Assembly: GCA_051530055.1 (NCBI GenBank)
Contig: CM121342.1
Coordinates: forward strand, 15,934,001-15,998,000
Direction: 5' to 3'
DNA: 64,000 bases
From: Neoechinorhynchus agilis
Lineage: Eukaryota > Acanthocephala
Below the pieces are notes generated by a model. The model saw only the letters and a program-made list of their open reading frames with translations, did not search any database and had not been told where the DNA came from. Of the stretch, positions 1 to 9,890 are shown piece by piece. Positions within the stretch are counted from its first letter, which is position 1. The number at the start of each line of letters is the position of its first letter. Both the position numbers and the translations under genes were made by a program.

Positions 1-44
1 GTAAATCATCGAGGATACGATCATGGATCCACCGTACAAATGGC

Positions 45-269
45 GTGTTTGGGAAACGATGGAGACGTGAGGACGATAAACGAGCAAGTGAATCTTCAAA
101 GACGTCTTTAGCAGTTCATGAATTCACGAGCCAAGAATATTGGAAGAAGATTGGAGACGACGAATTCTGGTCGTTGGGAAGAACAAGGTATTTGTTTGAT
201 TTGTTAAAACGATGCAACTATAGGTTTGTGATCGCTTATGGTGCCTGGGACGAGGAGGGGCATTCCTGA
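45..269 (+). CDS. Possible partial coding region at the left edge
   Basis: A 74-codon open frame lies at the left edge and ends TGA at 267-269. It is rich in charged and aromatic residues (motif DDEFWSLGRTRY near residue 40), and I recognise no family. A second frame entering from base 1 without a stop is also possible: it would be joined across a 24-nt GT-AG gap (about 92-115), so the true reading may be the last exons of a gene starting outside the window. I cannot choose between the two. The 270-1130 stretch after it shows no convincing gene. Confidence 0.2.
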   Translation: MFGKRWRREDDKRASESSKTSLAVHEFTSQEYWKKIGDDEFWSLGRTRYLFDLLKRCNYRFVIAYGAWDEEGHS

Positions 270-1136
270 TATGATGAACATGTCGTGTGTATTTAAATTT
301 TTGATGCAATTTCTTTTCAATCAATGTGTTAATACTGTTTTTCCACTTCGTATTTATATTTTTAATTTCAGTAAGCAATACTTAACAACTAATATCAGTG
401 AAATAATTACGTTTGAAGTGCACCATTGCTCGTGATGAAGCTGTTAATGAAAAGCACATTCTTTTTTATGCAAAATTAAGTGTTTCTCTCTCGCACTTCA
501 GAGGCCACCCAATTTTTTTGATTGCATTCGCTTTCCTGAAGTGTTCGGCCTTCTTCTGAAATACTGCGATTTTTAGCTAAAATCCAATATGTCAACACTT
601 AGTTCGCTGAAATTTTGAAGGCGCTTTCGAGAAGAGCTGTCTTTACTTTGAGTTTCGACTTTATTAAACCTTCAACGAAAATCTACCAAGCATCATATTA
701 ATCATCATGAAAAGCAATTATTTTAAGGGAACTTAGCGTGGGGATAGAAGCGTACAAATCGATTTGAAGATATCATTCGAACATATAAGCAGCGGCGCAG
801 AGAAAGGTCTGATCAGATTCTACATACGAAAATGTTCTAAAAATGTAAGTTTAGAAGTTGCATGAGGCACAGTCCCGCGAATATAATAGCGTCTGCGTGG
901 ATTTTAATTTTTATGTAAAGGCTTGAAAATTTCCTGGTTAAAAAACAAATCTTATTTTTCTACTTGAACAAGACGTGACTCACCTTTCAGGCTCTCTTCA
1001 GTTTGCGCGACTCATTCGGTGTCACGGGGCAGCAGCGTGAACCTCGCGCAGGAAATTATATGTTTAGTTAAAGTGGGCTAGAGAATAAGTGTAAAACGCA
1101 AATATAATCACATATCTAGACACCTTACTTTTATAT

Positions 1137-1204
1137 ATTTCGCGAGGAAACCTCGCCTTATCAATCATTATTTGCAAGTGTAAAGCGAGGTTTCCTCTTT
1201 CGAA
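1137..1204. repeat. 68-bp hairpin repeat, copy 1
   Basis: This segment begins ATTTCGCGAGGAAACCTCGC and ends GCGAGGTTTCCTCTTTCGAA, so it is an imperfect inverted repeat around a short AT-rich loop. A nearly identical copy lies at about 1518-1585 in direct orientation, 381 bp away. The 1518 copy is the centre of a larger terminal-inverted-repeat element. This first copy seems to be a fragment of the same family without the outer arms. Confidence 0.7.
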
Positions 1205-1454
1205 TCCGGAAAATGTTTACTCACAAAAGCGCTAACTCCTTTATTCTCGTTCATTTTTTCCATCATGTACTCGAAGAAATATTCGAACGTTTTACAGTCA
1301 TCGCCTTTCAGTTCGGGTTTTGGTCTATACGAGATACCAAAGCTATTTTTCGCGGTCTATTAGGAGGATTCGAAAATATAGGAATTGGATTTTTGACTAT
1401 TATTTAACGAAAATAACAGAATTGTTTATTTAACAAGCCGTTTTGAGACCATAA

Positions 1455-1650
1455 AAGAAGTCTTTACTTGTGGTAAAGATAATCCCGGCGTAAAATCATT
1501 TTATTGTACTGAAATATTTCGCGAGGAAACCTCGCCTTATCAATCATTATTTGCAAGTGTAAGGCGAGGTTTCCTCTTTCGAAATATTTCAGTATAATAA
1601 AATAATTTTTAACCGGGATTGTCTTCACCACATGTCAAAATTTACCATCC
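1455..1650. mobile_element. Small foldback (MITE-like) element
   Basis: The left arm (about 1455-1530, containing GTGGTAAAGATAATCCCGG and ending GAAATATTTCGCGAGG) is repeated in inverted orientation on the right (about 1575-1650, CCGGGATTGTCTTCACCAC). The centre is the 68-bp hairpin also present at 1137-1204. There is no coding capacity. The outer arms resemble those of the larger foldback at 53748-54457 (shared GTGGTGAAAATACTCC-like and GAAATAT-CGCGAGG parts), so these probably belong to one non-autonomous family. It sits 130 bp upstream of the calcium-sensor start codon. Confidence 0.6.
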
Positions 1651-1780
1651 CGTGAACTTTCTCGATATGATAAATGAAATCAGTTTTGAATTTCACAGAC
1701 TATAGCTGCAGTGTATAACTGGGAGCCTTCCATTCTCTCCCGTTTTTCGAACCTATACCATAGATCTTCCTTCGTTGTAA

Positions 1781-2475
1781 ATGGGATCATCTAAGAGCAA
1801 AAATGATCCACGTGTCCTCACCCAGGATACAGTTCAACTTCTCGAAGCCCGAACTAAGCTGACGAGAGAAGAGGTGAGAATACACTTTCTTGAAAATTTA
1901 AGAAAAGTGCATTAATTCGTCTTTCTAGATCGAAGAAATCCATCGGAATTTTATTAACAAGTACCCTAAAGGAAAATTAAATGAACGGGAATTTAAAAGG
2001 GATCTAAAACAGTGTTTGCCTCCTTATAGCAAATATGAGAAATTCAGTGAAATTGCTTTTAAAGCATTCGATTCAGACAATAGCGGCACTATACATGAGG
2101 TTCAGTTGGATGTTTTGTAACTTGTAGGCTGAGACGAAATTCCAATTGAATCCAATAGACTTCTTCGAGTACGCAACAATTAATGCCATCATGAGCACGG
2201 GGACAACTGCGCAGAAGTTGTCGGCTGCATTTGATATTATGGATACTGATAAAAACGGACTAATTGATCTAAACGAAATGGCACACCTTTTTTTAGCATT
2301 GTATGACCTCGAAGGCGTCGAAGATCGAGAAGGCGAAAATGATCCTAGAACGAGGGCTCAGAAAATTATCGAAAGGATTGACAAGACTAAAACTAATCAA
2401 TTGTCCAAGGCCGATTTTGTCCAATCATGTTTGGCCGATGAAAACCTTCAGACTATCTTCCTGCCGAAACAGTGA
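1781..2475 (+). CDS. Neuronal calcium sensor-type EF-hand protein
   Basis: Three exons (1781-1873, 1929-2099, 2128-2475) give 203 residues, the usual length for the recoverin/frequenin/hippocalcin family. The N-terminus MGSSKSK fits the N-myristoylation pattern (Gly2, Ser6) used for calcium-dependent membrane binding. EF-hand loops visible in order: DSDNSGTIHEAE, complete with Glu at position 12; DTDKNGLIDLNE, complete; and a degenerate last one, DKTKTNQLSKAD, probably unable to bind calcium. Intron 1 is 55 nt (GTGAGA...TTCTAG). Intron 2 is only 28 nt (2100-2127, GTTCAG...TTGTAG) and splits the first of these loops; removing it restores that loop exactly, which is the reason for choosing this junction. 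The exact subfamily cannot be decided by eye. Confidence 0.85.
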
Positions 2476-3022
2476 CTGGTATTTGCAGAGCATAAAACAT
2501 TTATAAGATAAGCAGCTCGAATTTGACGTGGAAATATCTAAAAAACTAAATCTGTCCTACTTATATATACATCATAACTCTCATCCATGGGATAGTGCTG
2601 ACCAACACGCCTTCAATGCGGTTTTGGTTGAGATCTTCGACAGCAGAGGAAAGCAACGGAAGTTTAATTAAATCTTTTGAACGGTTTTCTAACGACGCCC
2701 ATTACAAATGGTCACATTTTTAAATCTCTCACTTATAGCTTCATCAGCATAGTATCATCGTCGTAAAGAAAAAATTGCTCAACATTCCAAAAATATAATT
2801 TAAAGGGAAAAGACCAGGGCTCCCATCATTTTTAATAATTAAGGAACTGTTTTCTGTGTTGCTTTATGATAACTTTGGATTAAACTGGTTGCATCTATAA
2901 AACGAAAAGTCACCGGGCAAGTTCTTAAGTTCTGATAGATTTTGCTCTATCTCGTTAGGGTAATTAATTCCCTCCCTGACACCAGTTAGATAATTAGTAA
3001 TTATCAATCAAACTCGTAAATA
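2476..3022. other. Intergenic region, nothing recognised
   Basis: This is AT-rich sequence between the 3' ends of the calcium sensor (+) and the CDC20-like gene (-), which converge. I see no repeat, RNA gene or coding region that I can support. Confidence 0.5.
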
Positions 3023-4309
3023 TCACATAGACCACAACCTGAGTATTTCCTTCCGTTTTTCGTCTGAGATATTGAGAGGCATTTTTCTAAGTCGCTGGAA
3101 TAAAAGTCGTTTAGTGGGCGATGCGTGTTCCTCGTGTCTCGTCTTCTTTTCAAAGCAAACACTAGTCTCCTGCTTCCTCAAAGGAACTAATGGTTCGTCT
3201 CTGGACTGGAAGCAATTCCAGAATTTGAGACGCTGGTCGCCACCGACAGTCGCCACGGACTGTCTGTCTGGTGAAATTGCCATTGTCAGAATCCGACCCA
3301 TGTGACCTTCCAAAGTTGCGACCTTCCTAAGGCGACTTTCGTCTGGACCTTTACGTTCATACCGCCAGACGTACATGTCATTGCTCGAAAATCCATGCGA
3401 AGTGATTAATTCCATGTAATGATAAGAAAACTCAATTCCACTAATCTGACTTCGAGTGTTCACCTGAAACACTTGACGCTCCGAACTCACGTTCGTCAGC
3501 ACTAATCTTTTGTCAGCGCTACCACCACCAGTCATCAGATAATTGTATCGCCATGGGCACCAGGAAATAGCTTTTACGGCTGCTCTATGCGCTCTTATGG
3601 TCAAAAGTGCTCTTGGCCGAACTTGATTAAAATTAGAGGAAGCCGAAGTCAAATCCTTGCAAAGATATCGTACATCCCAAACACGAACGATGTTTTCGTT
3701 ACCTCCTGAAGCCAAAAATCGATTGCAGTGAGACCACCGAGCGTTACAAATGATCTGAGAGTGAGCGTTTGGAATCTGACCAAAGCAGTGATTCGACAAT
3801 CGTACGTCATGGAACTGGATGCAACCATTCGAATTTCCAGTCACCAGGACATTCTGGTTCCAATCCAATGCACAAACCTTATACTCGATGTTCGTGAGAA
3901 ACGTTCGCAGAAGGGAATAATCACACACGTCGTAGATATGAACGATGCCATTTAACACCGAAACCGCGGATAGATCGCCATCACGGTTAAATCGAAACGA
4001 AGTAATGGTTGAAAGAGCATCTCTTGATGTGAGTTTATGAACCTCGCCCGATTCCACTTGATATAGAAACACACTTGGACCTAGGGCGAGACCTATGTAA
4101 TTTTTATGAGACCAATCGAGAGCGTTCATGTAAAAGTCTTCTACGATTCCTGGAGCGTCCAGGATTCGACTGGGCAATTGTGGAACTCTACGGTAGTGTC
4201 CGTCCAACATGCTCTGCATGAGATACTCGTCAGGAACCTTGAACGTGTCACACTTTGGTGCATTGGATGTAATCGACTCTTTAGGAATTCTTCTTTTTGT
4301 TAGAACCAC
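3023..4309 (-). CDS. CDC20: CDC20/Fizzy-family WD40 protein, main exon
   Basis: This 428-codon frame carries the seven-bladed WD40 propeller of APC/C activators. It begins with the family hallmark (RRVPQLPSRILDAPG then DFYMNALDW) at residues 39-66, followed by WD repeats with Cdc20-typical phrases such as SHCNRFLASGGNEN and HRAAVKAISWCPW. CDC20 recruits substrates to the anaphase-promoting complex and is the target of the spindle checkpoint. The first codon of this open frame is GTG, so the reading certainly begins in an upstream exon. The usual C-terminal Ile-Arg tail is absent; the protein ends RLWSM. The frame at 4679-5362 on the same strand probably supplies the N-terminal part. It could alternatively be the Cdh1/Fzr paralogue, but the LDAPGIVEDFY wording favours CDC20. 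Confidence 0.85.
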   Translation of the reverse strand: MVLTKRRIPKESITSNAPKCDTFKVPDEYLMQSMLDGHYRRVPQLPSRILDAPGIVEDFYMNALDWSHKNYIGLALGPSVFLYQVESGEVHKLTSRDALSTITSFRFNRDGDLSAVSVLNGIVHIYDVCDYSLLRTFLTNIEYKVCALDWNQNVLVTGNSNGCIQFHDVRLSNHCFGQIPNAHSQIICNARWSHCNRFLASGGNENIVRVWDVRYLCKDLTSASSNFNQVRPRALLTIRAHRAAVKAISWCPWRYNYLMTGGGSADKRLVLTNVSSERQVFQVNTRSQISGIEFSYHYMELITSHGFSSNDMYVWRYERKGPDESRLRKVATLEGHMGRILTMAISPDRQSVATVGGDQRLKFWNCFQSRDEPLVPLRKQETSVCFEKKTRHEEHASPTKRLLFQRLRKMPLNISDEKRKEILRLWSM

Positions 4310-4678
4310 GGATATTTATCACCTTAAGCTACCCAAGACAAAAAAAATCACAAGAAATATGATTGCGGTTGGTTTTAAAGAACTGGACTCCTTAAAATTC
4401 AAAGTGATTTAAATAAATACGTCAGCTTCATCGTAGATTTGATGACCATAAGCAATCGAAAAACAAGTTTACGTTTTCATTATGAAAGTTTCGCAAGCGA
4501 TTTATTGTTCATGGCCATCTTAACTTCGATGATGAAGATGTGTTTGTCTTAGTGTGACCTATAATTTAAAAGCATTAAAAATTTGCCGTAGAAGTCGAAG
4601 GCTCATAGAAATTAGATGTAACGAATTCAATAATTTTGCTGAATTAGGCCAGGGTTATATCAAAACTAGGAAAAACAT

Positions 4679-5362
4679 TCATGTCCTTTCTATCAAGGAA
4701 CATAATCCGTAATTATTTACTGCGTCATGTTCAAAAATTAGAATGGGTCCTCGTTGTTGAAGCCGTCTTAAATGCCTTTTTTGTTCATTCCTATGTCGTA
4801 TTTCGGCAGCTCTTCTTTTGGCTAAAATATATTGCGTATGAAGAATTCCTCCCGGTTCAATGGCAGAAGCCTGTGACATTGCATGCAGTGCAACCGATTC
4901 ATCAATACTTTCCGGTTCAGTGTTGGTGGACAGATCTTGTGCTTGCAGAATCATGTATCCGCGTTCAAAATCCATTTTTTCTCGATTTGGAATAAATCGA
5001 TGAGAAATAAAGGAAGCTTGCATTCTGCGATCATTCTTATAGCGATCCAAGTTTACGTGAAGAGGTGCACCGATTTTGTCCGGAATCTCGTTTATGTTTG
5101 GTTGAGATGCTATTAAGCGCGTATTCTCGATTTTATCAATCGCAATTGTTGTCAACGATAAACTGCGATCAGGAATGCTAATTTCGTTCAACTCTTCAAG
5201 CAAAGATTTTGAGTTAAAGCTCATTGATGCTCTCGCTGACGATACTCGTCCATGGAGTTTCCGCTCTTTGTACTTGTCAATGTTTATAACGAAGCTAAGT
5301 GCTGTATTCCTGCATTTTAAAAATTGCAATAATAACCAATCCTCAAATGTTCTTTTGACCAA
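4679..5362 (-). CDS. Probable N-terminal exon of the CDC20-like gene
   Basis: The frame lies 370 bp upstream of the WD40 exon on the same strand. Around residue 120 it contains SHRFIPNREKMDFERGYML, which resembles the C-box and following segment of CDC20 (DR[FY]IP, then a hydrophobic MD..YML stretch) through which the activator binds the APC/C. A likely start is the Met in MSFNSKSLLEEL (about residue 47), giving roughly 70 residues before the C-box-like motif, as in known CDC20 proteins. The C-terminal portion is Arg-rich and unlike CDC20. I could not place a convincing donor and acceptor between this frame and the WD40 exon, so the link is inferred from order, strand and the C-box-like motif. 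Confidence 0.5.
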   Translation of the reverse strand: MVKRTFEDWLLLQFLKCRNTALSFVINIDKYKERKLHGRVSSARASMSFNSKSLLEELNEISIPDRSLSLTTIAIDKIENTRLIASQPNINEIPDKIGAPLHVNLDRYKNDRRMQASFISHRFIPNREKMDFERGYMILQAQDLSTNTEPESIDESVALHAMSQASAIEPGGILHTQYILAKRRAAEIRHRNEQKRHLRRLQQRGPILIFEHDAVNNYGLCSLIERT

Positions 5363-6716
5363 ATGACTTCAAAATGAGAATAAATATTTGAGGGGAGAAC
5401 GCAAGAGTCCGAAGGATGATGACATGTCATAGATATTTGGCCTATAAAATTTAGACTGCTTTCTAAAACAAGATTATAGAAACGATCTTTACAAATTTCG
5501 GAAAGTCAATGTTCCGCTTTGGTAAAGACTAATTCGCAAAATTACAAAAATGTTCAGGAACAGTTTGTTTTTAAATTAATAAGATAAAAAAAATTTAGAC
5601 GAACACTAAATGCATCATTTGTGAAATTTTAAAAATATAAATTTTGCAAAATAAAAATCCAGTATGAAAATATCTATACAAGCTTTATGTTTGAGTATTC
5701 TGAAACATCACTGACCATCCGACTCGATCAGCAATTGGATTTACAGTGAATGATTTGCAGGAATACAGATTTATCGTTCAGCGATTCCTTATTCAATGAC
5801 TGTCCCATTTTAAGATTAACTGAAGCACTCCTTTCGATCTTACATTTGCTCGTGCTAATTGTCATCACACTGAAAATACAAATTCTTGATTGGTGATGAA
5901 TATCGAAACTTCTTTTTGTTGGTTTTTATTGATTACTTATTGACCAATGGATTCTTTCGCTCCTTTTACCCAAAACATGCACGCAAGATTATTAAAGAAT
6001 TGTAAAACGAGATATTCCTTTTTTTTGAGGATAAAAGCGTACTCGTTTTGTGCTTTTCTGTGACTAAAATATTGCATACCGCTGCCATTTGTGCTTATAA
6101 GAAAGTTCTAAAAGCGTCTTATTTCTCGTTTTCTGCGCCGACGAAATTGGATTCTATTTTTATTGTCATCGATAGAAAATCCTAAACAATGACTGATGAG
6201 GCGAGGTTACCTCCTTCGAAATATCTCAAATAAATCAAAATCAAATAGGATAAAAGTAAATATTTTTATTGTGTTTGCCCCTGCCTTTTTTTCGGCATAA
6301 AAATTCATGTGTGCTTTGGCGCTTCGTTAAAATTTCGATACCATGCGGATCTCAGACGTTTTTATATTGCATTAGACCAAAATCCCAACGCTAACTGCAC
6401 ACTTAAACTCGTAAAAACGAGTCTTCAATCGCCGCAATAAGATATCCAGTGATTTTGATCACAACGACGGAAAAAGGGGAAGAGTTGCGCCGAAAACTCA
6501 CTTCAAGACTCGCCATCACTAGTGTAAATATGCTCACTCCGTGTGAGATCTAAGTTTCAGATGGTATCGCGCCAAGAGACTTAGTCATAGTTACATCTAA
6601 ACGGAGTAAGACTCATCGTGAGTCACTAGAGTTCATAAGTACATTTTGAGTACTTCAAAACTCATAGCACTTCACATTTAAGCAATTTTATCGCTCCTCC
6701 GAAATTTTTTAGAAGC
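5363..6716. other. Intergenic region with one repeat fragment
   Basis: This AT-rich stretch lies upstream of both the CDC20-like gene (-) and the glutathione transferase (+). The only structured item is a fragment of the foldback family at about 6194-6235 (TGACTGATGAGGCGAGG ... CCTCCTTCGAAATATCTC). No other gene is seen. It presumably contains both promoters, but I recognise no motif. Confidence 0.5.
6194..6235 (+). repeat. Solo arm of the foldback family with hairpin motif
   Basis: The segment reads CTGATGAGGCGAGGTTACCT followed by CCTTCGAAATATCTC. It matches the inner arm of the foldback element at 54361-54405 and the hairpins at 1137-1204 and 1518-1585. It carries the CTGATGAG and GAAA bases discussed in the findings, here with an imperfect stem. 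No partner arm is found nearby, so it is a remnant. Confidence 0.55.
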
Positions 6717-7394
6717 ATGTCTGCCGCAGTTCTCCACTATTTCGACGGCCGTGGCCGAGCTGAAATCATCCGCCTAACGATGGCAGCGTCCGGCATATCA
6801 TGGACCGAAAAACACATAATCACTGCCGATGACATGGATAACTTAAGAGCATCAGGAAAACTTCTCTTCAATCAAGTTCCACTTTTAGAGTATGACGGAT
6901 GCAACTTGGTTCAATCTGATGCCATTGTAAGATGCATCGCAAAGGAGAACAACCTCATTGGCTGCTGTGGTGGTAAGAGCAAAAATTGCTGTTCAGGTAC
7001 AACCGTTGATATGTTGTATTGTGGAACTCGTGATTTCCTTGATATGTCATTCCTTTCTTACTTTTTTAAACCATGCCAAGAAGTTATCGAAGGTGCAAAG
7101 ACGAAAGCTATTCCGAAATATCTTCCTGTCTACGAAAAAGTCTTGGAAAAATCAAAAAGCGGGTATCTCGTTGGTGACCAACTGACCATTGCTGATATCG
7201 GATTATTTGAAGTTCTTCTTTGGATCAATGAATTATGCCCCAAGGAGTTTGAGAAGTTCCCAGCTGTTCATGCGTTCTATAAGAAGATTGCTAACGAAGA
7301 ACGGTTCGCGAAGTACTTAAAGGGACCACAGCGTCCAAGAGTAAATGATGCGCGGTACGTAAAAGAAGTCAAGCAGAGTCTTAGATGGGAATAG
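6717..7394 (+). CDS. Glutathione S-transferase, alpha/mu-like
   Basis: A single exon of 225 residues encodes a cytosolic GST, which conjugates glutathione to electrophiles. The N-terminal thioredoxin-like domain starts VLHYFDGRGRAEIIR, with the catalytic Tyr at residue 8, and includes the glutathione-binding NQVPLLEYDG and LVQSDAIVRCIA segments. The helical C-terminal domain has the family signature GDQLTIADIGLFEVL and ends near GPQRPRVND, close to alpha-class proteins. Odd feature: a Cys/Gly-rich insert (CCGGKSKNCCSG, about residues 83-94) lies in the linker between the two domains, where most family members have a short ordinary linker. Start ATG and stop TAG are clear; no intron is needed. 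Confidence 0.9.
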   Translation: MSAAVLHYFDGRGRAEIIRLTMAASGISWTEKHIITADDMDNLRASGKLLFNQVPLLEYDGCNLVQSDAIVRCIAKENNLIGCCGGKSKNCCSGTTVDMLYCGTRDFLDMSFLSYFFKPCQEVIEGAKTKAIPKYLPVYEKVLEKSKSGYLVGDQLTIADIGLFEVLLWINELCPKEFEKFPAVHAFYKKIANEERFAKYLKGPQRPRVNDARYVKEVKQSLRWE

Positions 7395-7582
7395 ACTAAT
7401 ACAATTGAGAAAATGCGTACGTTGTGGCTTTAAAATAATAAATCCTTTTAATTGAGTGTATTAAATGGACTTTAAATCTCGAGCAGCGATTCGCAGGAAG
7501 ATTTATATGCAGTAACCTAAAGGCTGGAATTAATTTGGTCTTTACGAAAATCACTTAATCATCCGCGAAATGCCAGGTTACC

Positions 7583-7799
7583 ATGACTACAAATTTATCA
7601 AGTGAATTCGCCTTTCTTTTCCTGGCGTAAAATGCCTTCAGATAACAGTCAAATGATCATGGTCGTGATTGCATTATACATTGGTGCTCTCTTGATCTCC
7701 CTATTGTTTGGTTGTATTATTGCAAATATTGTCCAATTTGTGCATTTAAAAAGACTTAGACGTTTCAGTCAGGAGGACGAAACTTATTTCGATCCATGA
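7583..7799 (+). CDS. Small single-pass membrane protein (about 58 aa)
   Basis: Two short exons are proposed: 7583-7601 (MTTNLS plus one base) and 7642-7799, joined across a 40-nt GT-AG intron (GTGAAT...CTTCAG). The joined protein has an N-terminal segment with two overlapping N-glycosylation sequons (NLS, NNS), one hydrophobic helix of about 25 residues (IMVVIALYIGALLISLLFGC), then a basic stretch (HLKRLRR) and an acidic tail. The positive charges after the helix fit an extracellular N-terminus. I recognise no family; the layout is like small channel or pump regulators. It lies 190 bp after the GST gene on the same strand. Without the intron, an ATG at 7632 gives a 55-residue version. Confidence 0.45.
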
Positions 7800-9890
7800 T
7801 AATTACTATAAAAAGGATTGTGCATACTTTGTGATTAATAAAAGTGAAAAACTCGCTTTTTGCTAGTCACTTATTTAAATACGATTAATCTTATTTGAGA
7901 AGTGGTGTCCATTTTAAGTCATTTGGATGAATGCGCAAACAAACGCAGGTAGATTGCTGCGAAGTTGTAAAGCTGCGAAATCTGCTGAGAAAACTCAGTT
8001 AAAATCAACAGTGTTTAGGACATTCACAAATCCATTGAGAAGATTTCAGACCATTTGAATTATGAAAGGTGAATTGTTGTTTCGATTCTGATGGACTACA
8101 ACCAATATTTTAATTTTCCGTCCGTTTCCTAAGCTTCGAAAACAAACATTCGATAGACTTTAGACTACGACGGACGATGAAAGAGACTTAAATATTGCTA
8201 AAAGTGATTCTATACAGCATATTTTAGACCATTTCAGAGGATTTCCTCGTATATGCGGTTGGAAATTAAAGGCAAATCATCGCAGTAGATCCGGTTTCTA
8301 CCTTTTACAAAAACACTAGAAATAGTTCATGCTCCAAATTTTGTGGTAATATCTGTATTAATTAGCGGAAATCGGTTACACTGAGTGATATTTAACTCCA
8401 ATAAAATACGTCTTATCTGGGATTATGATCACCACATCTAAGCTTTTAACTCTTATTCAAGCTTGTCGTCCGTTTCTATTGTTTCTATGGGTAAAAATTG
8501 AATTTCACTTTCTTTTGAACTATATGGATTTTCATTTTTTCTTATTAATTTGTCAAGGTTGGATTCTGATGCAGTTTAATATCTGCAACTCCAAGCGACC
8601 AGATTTAGGATCACGGTTATCCAAATTGCCACTGATGGAACGAGAAAGCTTATTGATTGTATTCACCTGCATCGGACGTCTAGACAGGTTTCCAGTCGTT
8701 TCGGACATTCCTGTAAGAGATATAAGAATACCAGAATTGGACGTCTTTAAGATAGGAGCTATGGCTTCTGTGTAGTTGGTTGAAGATGGGGTCTCTGTTT
8801 ATAAAAGTATCTCTTCATTTAAATACAACGATGCCTAAAATCGAAAATTAACAAAGAAATCTAGTTCAAAAAACGGTGCGTTTGTTGCAAAATTCAGAGT
8901 CCCAGATTTTCCAATCATACAGACCGTTCGCATTGGCAAAGGTATACAGAATAAACTCCTATCTTAATTCCGGGCGTGTCAGAAATTCTTTCATTTAGTC
9001 ATGGTAGAATGAATTTGTTTAGAAATTGAGGAGGCATCATACAGTTGAAAGTCACAAATCTATTGGTCCATACAACAATAAAGACGGGAAATTGAAGGCA
9101 ATTGCAATCGAAAAACCTCCAGAATATTACAATAAAACACATTTCGTTTAGACGTCTAATTTTGACAATAAAAAAACTGACAAGTTTCGGCAAAAGCATT
9201 AAATAACAAATTCTTTGCGGTCTGTTAGTTTCTGAAGCAAAGGTAAATTTGCCTCCCTGGATGATTGACAGAGATTCTCATAGCGACAATATAGACTCGA
9301 ACAAAATCATGATTTTCTGAGCTGAGCACAACCCAATTAATCACAGTCGAACGACTTTTGCATTGAGCGTGATTTAAACGCTTCCAACATTACTTTCTGC
9401 AAAACAGTATTTCATTGACAAGCAGCATCTGAATGGCCAAAGAATTTCAAAGAACTCTTACATAATTAATCTGATAAATTTCTGGTTAAACTGACAAAAA
9501 CGCTTCCATGTATAAAGATTATGTTCCAAAACCGCAATGAGTTCGTTAAATAAAGTTGATCGTTTAAAACTTTAAGGCGTGTTAAAAGTGGGTATTTTCG
9601 CCTGTTTAACAATAAAATTGACTCGATTTGAACGTCCTCTGACTAAACATAATTTTTTCTCTAAACCAATTTTTTTAGACCACCTAGCTATAAAACAATT
9701 TTGTGTATACTAATTTAGAAAAGATCACTTGTATGTGTTTGGGGAAAAATAATAAGACACAAGAGGTGCATATTAGCACAGCGGTATCCTTCACTTAAAA
9801 GATTATTTCATGGATATCGATCGAATAAATATTGATTGATTAGTAATGATCAAAAGCGCCGTTCATTCACTAGGGTGTAATTATAGCACG
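7800..9890. other. 2.1 kb without a recognisable gene
   Basis: This is AT-rich sequence. At about 8388-8440 a stretch (CCAATAAAATACGTC ... GGGATTATGATCACCACAT) resembles the outer arm of the 1455-1650 foldback element. The open frame beginning there (8425-8775) starts inside that arm and has no family resemblance, so I do not call it. The rest shows only short frames without codon or motif support. Confidence 0.4.

Noticed and set aside
92-115. A 24-nt intron at the left edge
   Set aside because: It would join two open frames, but the next junction does not fit and the frames match no family; too weak to call.
8425-8775. 116-residue open frame
   Set aside because: It starts inside a remnant of a foldback-element arm and has no family resemblance or splice support.
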